From contig NZ_RYFG02000005.1 of assembly GCF_003994235.2 (NCBI RefSeq), positions 35,838 through 99,837 of the forward strand: DNA of 64,000 bases, read 5' to 3'. A program made the position numbers and the translations under genes. This stretch comes from Candidatus Methylobacter oryzae. GTDB lineage: Bacteria; Pseudomonadota; Gammaproteobacteria; Methylococcales; Methylomonadaceae. Below are positions 17,960-26,891 of this stretch, one piece after another. Within the stretch, counting starts at the first letter, position 1, and each line of letters starts with the position of its first letter. The notes below the pieces were generated by a model that was given only the letters and a program-made list of their open reading frames with translations, was not told where the DNA came from and did no database searches.

Positions 17960-19545
17960 AACCGAGTGAAGTTAATTTAGGTGTTTGGAATATATATTTT
18001 ATCGTCAAACTGGTTCTATTTATCGGCGGTGTTATTGAGTTTAATTTCTTAAGAAATATTGCCTTCATCGCTTTTTTAATTATTCCTGCGCGAAATAAAG
18101 TTCTATCTGTTTTTCAGCAAATCGCTGCTATTCTGATAGGGAGTTATCTTTTTTATGATGATTCTTATTTGCCGCCTTTGTCACGTGCCTTGGCCCAGGC
18201 CGACCAGCTTTCACAATTCGATACAGGCTATCTGTTTGAGCTGCTCACGCGGTTTGTGTCGTTAAATTTTCTGTTAATATTTTTTATTACTACGGTATTT
18301 TATTTTACATTCTATAAAATACTGCGAATTAACGTATTGGTAATCGCTGCAATCGTGTATTTGCAGTTCATAAATAGCCATCTATCATTTTCTCCTATAA
18401 ATAAAACTGTTGATAATGCGGCCGCTGGTGAAACAAATGCCGCCAGTCCATCAAGTGCAACGATAACAGAGCAGCTCAACAGTTATAAAAAAGAATTTTT
18501 TGAAAAACAATCTAATTTAAAAGCATCGCTAAATAAGGATATAGCAGTTAAAAGTGAGTTTGATATTCTAGTTTTAAGTATCTGTTCATTGGCGTGGGAC
18601 GATGTTAAGTATTTCAAGCAGGAAAACCATAAACTGTTTAAAGAGTTTGATATTGTTTTTGATCATTTTAATTCTGCTACGTCCTATAGCGGGCCTGCAA
18701 TTGTCCGTTTATTTCAAGCAAACTGCGGGCAAAAATCACATGCAGATCTTTTAACTAACAAGCTGGACCCGCAATGTTCGTTGCTGGAAAATCTGAAAAG
18801 TGTGGGATTTGATATCGAGCTAATGCTGAACCACGACGGTATGTTTGATAATTTCTTATCGCTGATTAAAGACAAAGGCGGGATGGATGCCAGCCCTATT
18901 CAATATAAGTTAAATCCTTATCTATTAAACTTTGATAGCTCGCCTATTTATCGGGATAAAGAGATTCTTTCCCGTTGGTTGCAAGAGCGCGAACAACATA
19001 AGGAAAACAAAAAATTCACTTTCTATAATACGATCAGCCTGCATGATGGTATTAGTCTTGTGAGTAACACGCAGTTGAAGTCGCCTGAAACCTATGAACA
19101 AAGGTTGGTTACATTGCTCGACGATATGTATGAAATTTTGGATGGATTAAAAAAATCCAATCGTCCGGTTGTGGTTTTATTTGTGCCGGAACATGGCGCG
19201 AATATTCGTGGGGATAAGATGCAGATTTCCGGAATGCGGGAATTACCTAGCCCTGCTGTGACCAATGTGCCTGTCGGTTTGAAGGTGATCGGTAATAATA
19301 TGAAGCGAATCGGGGAACAAAAACATGTTACTCAACAAACCAGTTTCTTCGCAATTACTCATCTTGTAAATCAACTGCTTGAAAATGATGTGTATGGTAA
19401 AAATGAATTTGATCCTGAAAAAATGCTTAATAATCTTCCCGAAACTCCTATGCTTTCAGAAAATGAAGGTTCAATAGTTATGCAATATAATAAAAACTAT
19501 TACTACTCATTTAATAATGATGAATGGGTTAAATATACAGAATAA
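17956..19545 (+). CDS. bcsG: Cellulose phosphoethanolamine transferase BcsG
   Basis: This 529-residue inner-membrane enzyme moves phosphoethanolamine from lipid to cellulose in the periplasm. About four or five membrane helices occupy residues 12-155, followed by a linker and an alkaline-phosphatase-fold periplasmic domain. Catalytic landmarks of E. coli BcsG are present: C210 in SICSLAW, the nucleophile-containing NSATSYSGPA (239-248), and E412-H413 in PEHGA, which bind zinc. It starts with GTG overlapping the bcsF stop, with GAGGAAAG upstream. The active-site set looks complete, so phosphoethanolamine cellulose could be made if a working synthase is present. Confidence 0.92.
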   Translation: MKPSEVNLGVWNIYFIVKLVLFIGGVIEFNFLRNIAFIAFLIIPARNKVLSVFQQIAAILIGSYLFYDDSYLPPLSRALAQADQLSQFDTGYLFELLTRFVSLNFLLIFFITTVFYFTFYKILRINVLVIAAIVYLQFINSHLSFSPINKTVDNAAAGETNAASPSSATITEQLNSYKKEFFEKQSNLKASLNKDIAVKSEFDILVLSICSLAWDDVKYFKQENHKLFKEFDIVFDHFNSATSYSGPAIVRLFQANCGQKSHADLLTNKLDPQCSLLENLKSVGFDIELMLNHDGMFDNFLSLIKDKGGMDASPIQYKLNPYLLNFDSSPIYRDKEILSRWLQEREQHKENKKFTFYNTISLHDGISLVSNTQLKSPETYEQRLVTLLDDMYEILDGLKKSNRPVVVLFVPEHGANIRGDKMQISGMRELPSPAVTNVPVGLKVIGNNMKRIGEQKHVTQQTSFFAITHLVNQLLENDVYGKNEFDPEKMLNNLPETPMLSENEGSIVMQYNKNYYYSFNNDEWVKYTE

Positions 19546-19569
19546 CCGATAAGCGGCAATGGAGAGGTT

Positions 19570-19752
19570 ATGAAATGGGAAAATAATGACGCTAATGAAT
19601 TACTCAAAAGCGCAAATATTAAAGCTAATAATTATATTGAAATTAAAGAAAATGAAGCTGTTACAAAGATCAAAAAAAAATGGCCGCTTGTAGATCAAAT
19701 TATGTCGTTTGTAGTCAAAAATTCAGCTAACCGGAAAGATAGAACTATCTAA
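19570..19752 (+). CDS. bcsR: Cellulose biosynthesis regulator BcsR
   Basis: This is a 60-residue protein directly before bcsQ (stop and start adjoin). E. coli BcsR has 62 residues and ends its conserved part with LKRWPLL; here the matching segment is KKKWPLVDQI. BcsR forms a complex with BcsQ and BcsE that controls synthase assembly. A GGAGAGG site lies 4 bases before the ATG. The call rests on the WPL motif, the length and the position. Confidence 0.8.
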   Translation: MKWENNDANELLKSANIKANNYIEIKENEAVTKIKKKWPLVDQIMSFVVKNSANRKDRTI

Positions 19753-20508
19753 ATGTCTATTTTGTGTGTTCAAGGTATGCGTTCAGGCGTGGGCGTATCA
19801 ACAATTGTCGCTAATGTATCGCGGATTCTTCAGGATTTAGATCAAAATGTTCTCGTTTTTGATTTAAATCCAAGTAATTTGTTACGGTTGCATTTTAATA
19901 TGGATTGGGAAGATGCTTCAGGCTGGGCATTGAATATGGTCGAGCAAAGATCATGGAATAGCGCAGGGTTCCAGTGCGAACAGGGCGTCCGCTTTATTCC
20001 CTTTGGTCAAATTAATTATCAGAGTTATCAATCTTTACTAACGAATTGCATTAATGAAAATTGGCTAATTGACCAACTAAATGCGCTTGATTTGCCGGAT
20101 AATACTTGGATTATTTTAAATATTGCAAGCGAGCTAAATACTTTAAGCACTCAAGCATTAAATAACAGCGATATTATTTTAAGAGTACTCGAGCCAAGTG
20201 TCGCTTGTTTTTCACAGTTGATTAATTCGATACAATCGGATTATATCGGTGATGATTTATCGCTCAGTAATAAGTCATTTTATTTAATAAGTAAGTTAAT
20301 GGCGGATAGTGAAATAGATCAAGAAATGGCGCTGGTATTGAAAAATATACTCGTAGATAAAATAATTCCCGTCAGTATTCATTTCGATGAGAATGTTAAA
20401 GAAGCATTCGCACATAAAACGACAGTGACGTTGCATGCACCGGATTCCGCGTCAGCAAAAGAATTTAGAAGGATATCGATCTGGTTGATGAGTTATTTTA
20501 ATCATTAG
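19753..20508 (+). CDS. bcsQ: MinD-like ATPase BcsQ
   Basis: This 251-residue cytoplasmic P-loop protein of the MinD/ParA class is required for polar assembly and activity of the E. coli synthase. The Walker A region is GMRSGVGVST: relative to MinD (KGGVGKT) both the signature Lys and the P-loop Lys are replaced. E. coli BcsQ is likewise deviant (GVRGGVGTT), so this is a family trait. VFDLNPSNLLRL and WIILNIASEL correspond to the second and third conserved blocks. It lies between bcsR and bcsA (11-base gap). Confidence 0.88.
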   Translation: MSILCVQGMRSGVGVSTIVANVSRILQDLDQNVLVFDLNPSNLLRLHFNMDWEDASGWALNMVEQRSWNSAGFQCEQGVRFIPFGQINYQSYQSLLTNCINENWLIDQLNALDLPDNTWIILNIASELNTLSTQALNNSDIILRVLEPSVACFSQLINSIQSDYIGDDLSLSNKSFYLISKLMADSEIDQEMALVLKNILVDKIIPVSIHFDENVKEAFAHKTTVTLHAPDSASAKEFRRISIWLMSYFNH

Positions 20509-20519
20509 ATCTAAAACTT

Positions 20520-23153
20520 ATGCTCGCGGCTAACCCATTCAACAAGATAATAAAGTCACCTGTAGATGTGATTTTTCTATCTATTATTTTTCAGCCAATT
20601 ATTGTTAAAGAATGGTTAGCGTTCAAAAAGCTGTTTTTTAATGATAGAAATCAGTTTATTGGAACATGGATAGGATTGGCCGTTTTTATTTCAGTGTTGC
20701 TTTTTTGCCATCAGTCGCAAAGGGTAAAAGCTTTTCATTCCCTGAAAAAATTATTTCCCCATATTAATTGGGCAACGCCAACATTCGCGGATGCCGTTCG
20801 CTTTATTATTCAAACATTGTGGCTGGCAACCATTCAGACAAAAACGGCCTGTGATGTTTTTTTATTCAACTTAAACCGTATTTTTCGTTTTTTAAATATT
20901 ATTAAGGATGCAGTTCTCTTACCATTTGCAGGGCTTAGCAAGGCGGCCAAGTGGCTGCTCGGAGAAATTGATCGGTTAATTGAGAATTATGATGTGAAAT
21001 TCGAGCCTTATATTTACGTGCTCTTCGTTTTTCTTTTTGCGTGTATTGCTATTACGATACCGTTTGATGTTTCTGCTCAAATTGCCTTTATTTTTTCTTT
21101 ATGGTTTGTTGCGATAGCGGCCCATTCTATTTTTGGTTATTTACCTAAATTGATGCTGGTTAGCCTGTCAATAATTGTTTCTTCTCGTTACTTGTGGTGG
21201 CGATATACTTCTACATTAAATATCGATAGCAGCGTTGATATTTTCTTTGGCGTTATTTTAATCTGTGCCGAAACTTATACTTGGTTTGTATTATTGGCCG
21301 GCTTTTTTCAAATTGTATGGCCGTTGCAGCGGAAACCAGTATCGCTACCTGGTGATTTATATTTTTGGCCTAGTGTGGATGTTTTTATCCCAACGTATCG
21401 CGAAGATATCAATATCGTTAGAACAACGGTTTTGGCTGCGTTAAGTATTGATTGGCCGGAAGATAAGCTTAACGTTTTTATTCTCGATGACGGTAAACGC
21501 TCTCCGATTCAAGAGCTTGCAGAGCAAATAGGCGTAGGCTATCTTGCGCGGGATAATAATCTTCATGGAAAAGCCGGTAATATTAACCAAGCTTTAACGT
21601 TAACCAAAAGCGAGTATGTGGCAGTTTTTGATTGCGGACATATTCCAGCACGATCTTTTTTACAATTGACGATGGGATGGTTTTTAAGGGATAAAAATCT
21701 CGCCATTATTCAGACGCCACATCATCACTGCTATTTTCCTGATCGAGTTGAACGCAATCTTGGCCGTATTAAGGCTGAAAGCAGTTTGTTTTATGGGGCG
21801 GTTCAGGATGATAACGATATCTGGGATGCGTCTTTTTTTAGTGGTTCAGGTATTATTTTAAAACGCGCGCCATTGCTTGAAGTGGGTGGAATTGCTCCTG
21901 AAACGTTTACGGAAGATGCTCACACAGCATTGCATCTATATAGCAAAGGTTATACTTCTGCTTATATCAATGTGATGCAAGCGGTCGAATTAGTTCCCAA
22001 TGCTTTATCAACGCGTATTGCGCAGCAAGCCCGCTGGGCACGTGGTTTGGCCCAAGTTTTCCGTATTGATAACCCCTTGTTGCGAGCAGGACCGAATATG
22101 GCGCAGCGTTTATGCTATGCCAATGCGATGTTAGGTTTTCTCAAGGGTATTCCAAGCTTGGTTTTTCTATTAGCACCGTTAGTTTGTTTATATTTCCATA
22201 TTTACTTGATCCATGCCCCCGCTGTTGAAATTGCGTTGTACGCGATCCCTGTCATTGCGCTTTCAAGTATTTTCAATTCATACAGGCAGGAAAAGCGGCG
22301 TTATTCAATTTGGTCCGGCATTTACGATACTATTTTTGGCTGGTATATCGCCTTCTCTGCGGTGGCCGCGCTAATTCATCCAAAGATAGGGTTCTTGAGC
22401 GGAAATATAAAAGAAGATTTAAGCAGTGAGGTTGAAATTTTTGATTTTGCTTTGCCTAAATTCTGTCGCTATTTAATTGGATTGAACTTGGCAGCTGTTA
22501 TTCTTGCATTAACTCGGTATTTATTAGGTCCTGCCGACGAACAATCGATGGTGCTGCTTTATCTGGCATGGGTGATCTGCAATTTAATCATGCTGGGTGT
22601 AGCGATTAACATTACACAACAGCCTAAACATAGGCAGTTGCAGAATCGTATTGAAGCCCATGACGAGGTTATTATAAAAAAAGCATCCGGGCATTTAATT
22701 TGTGCGCTGATGGAGAATTACTCGGATTCAGGGCTTGGACTGCGTATTGAGCCGAGATACGTAACGATTGAAAAAAGTGAAAAAGTTTATGTACTCATTT
22801 CACGGGACGAAAGAGAGTTTGCATTTCCTGCCCGAATTACCAGTATCAATGAAGACTTTGTTGATATTTTATTTGAAAATTTAACGCTACAGCAGCAACT
22901 CGACTATATCCAATGTACTTACTCGCACTCAGGTGCGTGGTTATTATGGCAACAGAGTTTATCCCAGGAAAAATTGTTGTCGAATATAAAGACAATCATC
23001 ATGACCTGTTTTTATGGATATATTATTCTAGCCAGAAAACTACCGAAATTTATCACTCGGCATTTTTTGTTATTAGGCGCATCTTTTGCCTTTATCAAAA
23101 CATTGCTGCCTAAAAATATTAAAGACAATTCTATTCAACATGAGCACGCTTAA
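20520..23153 (+). CDS. bcsA: Cellulose synthase catalytic subunit BcsA, divergent active site (cluster copy)
   Basis: This is an 877-residue inner-membrane GT2 protein with the long N-terminal part and PilZ domain of enterobacterial BcsA. Intact motifs: DDGKR, TED at 464-466, QQARW at 502-506 and the PilZ NYSDSG at 733-738. Altered motifs, judged against E. coli BcsA: DxD is DCG (371-373, second Asp lost), FFCGS is FFSGS (439-443), the gating loop FxVTxK is FLSGNI (625-630), and the PilZ RxxxR is QLQNR (706-710, first Arg lost). The substitutions hit UDP/metal binding, the acceptor site, gating and c-di-GMP binding. The frame is otherwise full length and undamaged, so it is not a simple pseudogene. 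It may be inactive, constitutive or altered in product. It sits between bcsQ and bcsB. Confidence 0.9.
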   Translation: MLAANPFNKIIKSPVDVIFLSIIFQPIIVKEWLAFKKLFFNDRNQFIGTWIGLAVFISVLLFCHQSQRVKAFHSLKKLFPHINWATPTFADAVRFIIQTLWLATIQTKTACDVFLFNLNRIFRFLNIIKDAVLLPFAGLSKAAKWLLGEIDRLIENYDVKFEPYIYVLFVFLFACIAITIPFDVSAQIAFIFSLWFVAIAAHSIFGYLPKLMLVSLSIIVSSRYLWWRYTSTLNIDSSVDIFFGVILICAETYTWFVLLAGFFQIVWPLQRKPVSLPGDLYFWPSVDVFIPTYREDINIVRTTVLAALSIDWPEDKLNVFILDDGKRSPIQELAEQIGVGYLARDNNLHGKAGNINQALTLTKSEYVAVFDCGHIPARSFLQLTMGWFLRDKNLAIIQTPHHHCYFPDRVERNLGRIKAESSLFYGAVQDDNDIWDASFFSGSGIILKRAPLLEVGGIAPETFTEDAHTALHLYSKGYTSAYINVMQAVELVPNALSTRIAQQARWARGLAQVFRIDNPLLRAGPNMAQRLCYANAMLGFLKGIPSLVFLLAPLVCLYFHIYLIHAPAVEIALYAIPVIALSSIFNSYRQEKRRYSIWSGIYDTIFGWYIAFSAVAALIHPKIGFLSGNIKEDLSSEVEIFDFALPKFCRYLIGLNLAAVILALTRYLLGPADEQSMVLLYLAWVICNLIMLGVAINITQQPKHRQLQNRIEAHDEVIIKKASGHLICALMENYSDSGLGLRIEPRYVTIEKSEKVYVLISRDEREFAFPARITSINEDFVDILFENLTLQQQLDYIQCTYSHSGAWLLWQQSLSQEKLLSNIKTIIMTCFYGYIILARKLPKFITRHFLLLGASFAFIKTLLPKNIKDNSIQHEHA

Positions 23154-25452
23154 AATAAAAAACGCTTTTGTAGCGAGTAGCAGATACTTCGCTAAAGTTT
23201 CTTTTTCGGTCTTGTTTTTCTCTGTGCTGCTTTTATTCGCGGAACAAAGTCTTGGTGCTCAAAGAGATTTTTTTGAAAAGAATGTTAATTACAAGATCGA
23301 TAACCCGCCGATCAAAAACGACGCTTTGACTTTTGAGCAGTTGGGATTGGGATCGTCAATTAAATTACAGGGCAATTTAGCACATTCTCGGCTGGGGTTT
23401 GGTTCTCGGCTCGATGAGTTGGTTACGGAAGCTAAAATTGACGTGATTTATACGTACTCGCCATCGCTTGCGAATGAAATTTCCCAAGTGCGTGTGCTTT
23501 TAAATAATCAGATTGCAGGCTATCTTCCTGTTGAACAAAATAAGGCCGGAGCTCCTGTCAAACATACGCTTATTTTCGATCCTCGATTTTTATCTAAATA
23601 TAATGAAATTGAGTTTGAGTTAATTGCTTTCCGTGAAATGCGCTGTGCAACTAAAGCACAAGCGAGTATGTGGTTGGATATTAGCAATCAGAGCCAGCTC
23701 ACGTTGAGAACGCAGCCTTTACCGTTGAAAAACGACTTCTCTTTTTTTCCTAAACCGTTTTTAGATGTAAACGACTTTTTACCGGTAGAAGTGCCGTTTG
23801 TTTTTCCTGAAAATGCTCAAGCGGAAACATTGGAAGCAGCGGGTATTGCGGCGTCGTATTTTGGCAGCTTGGCTAAGTGGCGAGGTATCTCTTTTCCTGT
23901 TCATGTTAACTTACTACCGCAAAAGCATGGCGTTGTGTTTGCCACAAATGATAAACGCCCTGATTTTTTGAAAGATTTACCGCGTGTTAATGCGCCGACT
24001 ATTCAACTTGTGACGCACCCTCATAATGCATTCGTTAAGTTATTATTGGTTTTGGGACGGGATAAACAGGATCTGCGTAAAGCAATGGAAGCATTAGCGA
24101 ATGGTTCGAATGTACTGGCCGGGCCATTCGCAGAAGTTACTCATGTCGAAGATGTTTTGCCTAGGCAACCCTATGACGCGCCGAATTGGCTTCCAACCAA
24201 TCGGGTAATCAGATTAGGTGAGCTGATAGATTCACCGACACAATTACAAGCTCAAGGACGGACGCCACGGCAAATAGTGGTGAATTTTAATATTTCGCCT
24301 GACTTGTTTGTTTGGCGCAGCCGGGGTATTCCGTTAAATATTAAATATCGTTATTCCCCCCCCAATAAGGAAGATGATTCTCACCTATCCATATTGGTGA
24401 ATGATCTTTTCGTAAAAGGTTTTCCGTTAACTGGAAATGGAGTTTACGAAGGCTCCAATAATGACAAACTAAAAATTCCGCTCGTCGACGATTTGGTTCA
24501 TGGTGTGACGGATGAAGTGCTGGTTCCGGGATTTAGATTGAGCGGTAAAAATAAAATCCAGTTTGAATATGCGTTTACCAAGCCGGATAGCGGTGATTGT
24601 AGGGATTTAACAGCTAATTATATGTATGGTGAAATCGACGCCGATTCAACTATGGATTTAACCGGTTTTCCCCACTACATGGCAATGCCGGATTTAAAAG
24701 CGTTTGCCAACGTCGGCTTTCCTTTTACCCGATTGGCCGATTTAGCCGATACTGCAATTGTTATGGAGAAAGAGGCTTCCATTAATGCAGTAGAAGCTTA
24801 CTTGGATTTATTAGGTTCGTTTGGCGCTTCAACAGGTTTAGCCGCAACAAAGTTTTCTGTCTATGATTCCGCTCCTTTTACTGGAATCGAGAATAAAGAT
24901 ATCCTCGTGATTGGCTTAATGGCTGCCAATGCAATGCAGGAAAGCGATCAGCATAAATTGCTCAATGCAATGGTCTCCAACATTAAGAAAACGATCAATA
25001 CGCCTATTCGCCAGACAGAATATGTTACGTTGTTTCAGCCTGCCCAAATAAAACTGGGTAGGGAAGTTTTTAAACAAGTTGAGTTTAAAAATGAAGGCGA
25101 AATTGGTGCGCTGGTTGGATTTGAGTCGCCTTGGCAGAAAAATAAAAGTGTTGTTGCAGTAGTGGCTTCTAAGCCCGCTGTTTTTAAAAAGATTACCTCG
25201 GCACTATTGAAAAGATCAGATGATATATCAGGTACTGTGTCGTTATTTAGGGGTGATGAGATCGTTAGTTTTCAAGTGGGTGAAACTTATTACGTCGGGT
25301 CTTTGCCGATTATTAAACTAATTTTGTTTGAATTATCGGATAAACCCACGCTGCTAAGCATATTAATCGTTTCAATATGTGCATTATTGCTTGTGGTATT
25401 GTGGAAAATGATCAGGTATGCCGTTTACCTGCGATTACATCGCCATAAATAA
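23140..25452 (+). CDS. bcsB: Cellulose synthase periplasmic subunit BcsB (second copy)
   Basis: This 770-residue BcsB follows the divergent bcsA with a 14-base overlap. I chose the ATG at 23140 (MSTLKIKNAF) because it gives a signal peptide ending near LGA|QRD; an upstream in-frame ATG at 23086 lies inside bcsA. The body has the usual alternating domains (LGLGSSIKLQGNLAHSRLGF near the N-terminus, GFPFTRLADL later) and a C-terminal membrane helix (about 735-760) that packs against BcsA. Cysteines flank the middle domain (MRCAT, GDCRD). It is distinct in sequence and composition from the copy at 5492. Confidence 0.9.
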   Translation: MSTLKIKNAFVASSRYFAKVSFSVLFFSVLLLFAEQSLGAQRDFFEKNVNYKIDNPPIKNDALTFEQLGLGSSIKLQGNLAHSRLGFGSRLDELVTEAKIDVIYTYSPSLANEISQVRVLLNNQIAGYLPVEQNKAGAPVKHTLIFDPRFLSKYNEIEFELIAFREMRCATKAQASMWLDISNQSQLTLRTQPLPLKNDFSFFPKPFLDVNDFLPVEVPFVFPENAQAETLEAAGIAASYFGSLAKWRGISFPVHVNLLPQKHGVVFATNDKRPDFLKDLPRVNAPTIQLVTHPHNAFVKLLLVLGRDKQDLRKAMEALANGSNVLAGPFAEVTHVEDVLPRQPYDAPNWLPTNRVIRLGELIDSPTQLQAQGRTPRQIVVNFNISPDLFVWRSRGIPLNIKYRYSPPNKEDDSHLSILVNDLFVKGFPLTGNGVYEGSNNDKLKIPLVDDLVHGVTDEVLVPGFRLSGKNKIQFEYAFTKPDSGDCRDLTANYMYGEIDADSTMDLTGFPHYMAMPDLKAFANVGFPFTRLADLADTAIVMEKEASINAVEAYLDLLGSFGASTGLAATKFSVYDSAPFTGIENKDILVIGLMAANAMQESDQHKLLNAMVSNIKKTINTPIRQTEYVTLFQPAQIKLGREVFKQVEFKNEGEIGALVGFESPWQKNKSVVAVVASKPAVFKKITSALLKRSDDISGTVSLFRGDEIVSFQVGETYYVGSLPIIKLILFELSDKPTLLSILIVSICALLLVVLWKMIRYAVYLRLHRHK

Positions 25453-25480
25453 TTAGGCCAACCTTGTTTATTAAGCTGTT

Positions 25481-26578
25481 ATGAAAATTTTATTAATAAT
25501 TGTATTAACGTTTATTTCAATTTCTGCTCAAGCCAGTGAGTCGTGGAAAGATTGGGAACAATTTAAAGCTATATATATTTCACCTGAAGGGCGGGTAGTT
25601 GATGGTAGTAGCCCTCAATTGGCTACAACTTCCGAAGGTCAATCTTATGCGCTTTTATTTGCGTTAATTGCTAATGACAAAGAAACATTCGATTTGCTAT
25701 TAAATTGGACTGAAAATAATTTAGCAAATAATGACTTAAGCGCAAATTTACCGGCGTGGTTGTGGGGCTTGGATAAAGAAAGCCAGCAGTACGGTATTTT
25801 AGACAGTAATTCGGCTTCTGATTCTGATTTATGGATTGCTTATGCGCTCGTCGAAGCAGGTCGCTTATGGGGCGAGTATCGCTATCAGTCGTTAGGCTAT
25901 TTTATGGCGATGCGGATTTTGAGCGAAGAGGCGGTGCAAGTGCCTAATTATGGCTGGATGATTTTACCCGGACGAAAAGGGTTTCAATTATCAGAGCATG
26001 CGTGGCGATTGAATCCGAGCTACTTGCCGATACAGGTTCTTAGACGATTTGCCGGTATGTATCCTCACTCGCCGTGGCAAGAGCTTGCTCAGAACAGCGT
26101 AAAGTTTTTAAAACAATCAGCGCCACAAGGATTTAGTCCTGAATGGGCGAGTCTCGATGACAATAACCAGGTCAGTTCCGACGAGAAGGGCGGAATAGGG
26201 GGTTATAATGCTATTCGCGTATATCTCTGGCTAGGTATGTTAAGTAACGATGATCAGGATAAGCCTGCGTTAATGGAGCATTTTGAACCGATGTTAAGGA
26301 CTATTACAACGGATGGTTATATCGCAGAGCGGTACGATGCCAAGACGAAAATGCAAACGGGTTATAAACCGTTGGGTTTTCGTGCGGCCGTATTGCCTTT
26401 TTTAGTCAGTGGGAGTAACTCCACTAGAGTAAATGAGTTTGTAAAAGAACTGGAAACTCGTGAGATATCGAGTAAACCTGATCATTATTATGATAGTGTT
26501 TTGATCTTATTCGGCAAAGGATGGCTAGAGCAAAAATATAGATTCAACAAGGATGGAATGCTGGATATTCAGAGATAA
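25481..26578 (+). CDS. bcsZ: Periplasmic endoglucanase BcsZ, GH8 (second copy)
   Basis: This 365-residue GH8 protein has a short signal peptide (AQA|SESW). It resembles E. coli BcsZ more closely than the first copy does. The catalytic acid is E52 in SEGQSYA, with the substrate segment NSASDSDLWIAYAL and the C-terminal GKGWLEQKYRF. The segment matching E. coli SYDAIRVY is GYNAIRVY, so the proposed catalytic base Asp243 is Asn243. In other GH8 subfamilies an Asn occurs here and a different residue acts as base, so loss of activity is likely but not proven. It is the last gene of the AT-rich cluster, 28 bases after bcsB. Confidence 0.9.
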   Translation: MKILLIIVLTFISISAQASESWKDWEQFKAIYISPEGRVVDGSSPQLATTSEGQSYALLFALIANDKETFDLLLNWTENNLANNDLSANLPAWLWGLDKESQQYGILDSNSASDSDLWIAYALVEAGRLWGEYRYQSLGYFMAMRILSEEAVQVPNYGWMILPGRKGFQLSEHAWRLNPSYLPIQVLRRFAGMYPHSPWQELAQNSVKFLKQSAPQGFSPEWASLDDNNQVSSDEKGGIGGYNAIRVYLWLGMLSNDDQDKPALMEHFEPMLRTITTDGYIAERYDAKTKMQTGYKPLGFRAAVLPFLVSGSNSTRVNEFVKELETREISSKPDHYYDSVLILFGKGWLEQKYRFNKDGMLDIQR

Positions 26579-26891
26579 ACGGATACTTATTGATGGCTTT
26601 CTTACCCGGTACAGGCAATGTGCGATTTAGCTGTTTGTATAAGATTGCCATATAACTAATCACAATCGAGCGATTAGTAAAATACTTCAATAAATTTTAA
26701 AGAGTACGGAATAAGCTGCGTAAATGCCTTGATTCTTATATCTTCCAGTTTGACAAGAATTCTGCAATAATTCATGGCCTACAGTTACGGCTTGGCTGCA
26801 AGAATTGTAAGAGAGACCGGTTTGCAGGAGGCAGGGCAGGAATCTTGATATTGTAATTTTTATAACGATACATGAACTCGCAAATTTAAAA
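26579..26891. other. Intergenic region before the cyclase gene
   Basis: This 313-base AT-rich stretch separates the end of the large bcs cluster from the cyclase. It contains an isolated TTGACA (about 26749) without a well-spaced -10 box. I see no gene, terminator or RNA element that I can support. Confidence 0.45.
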
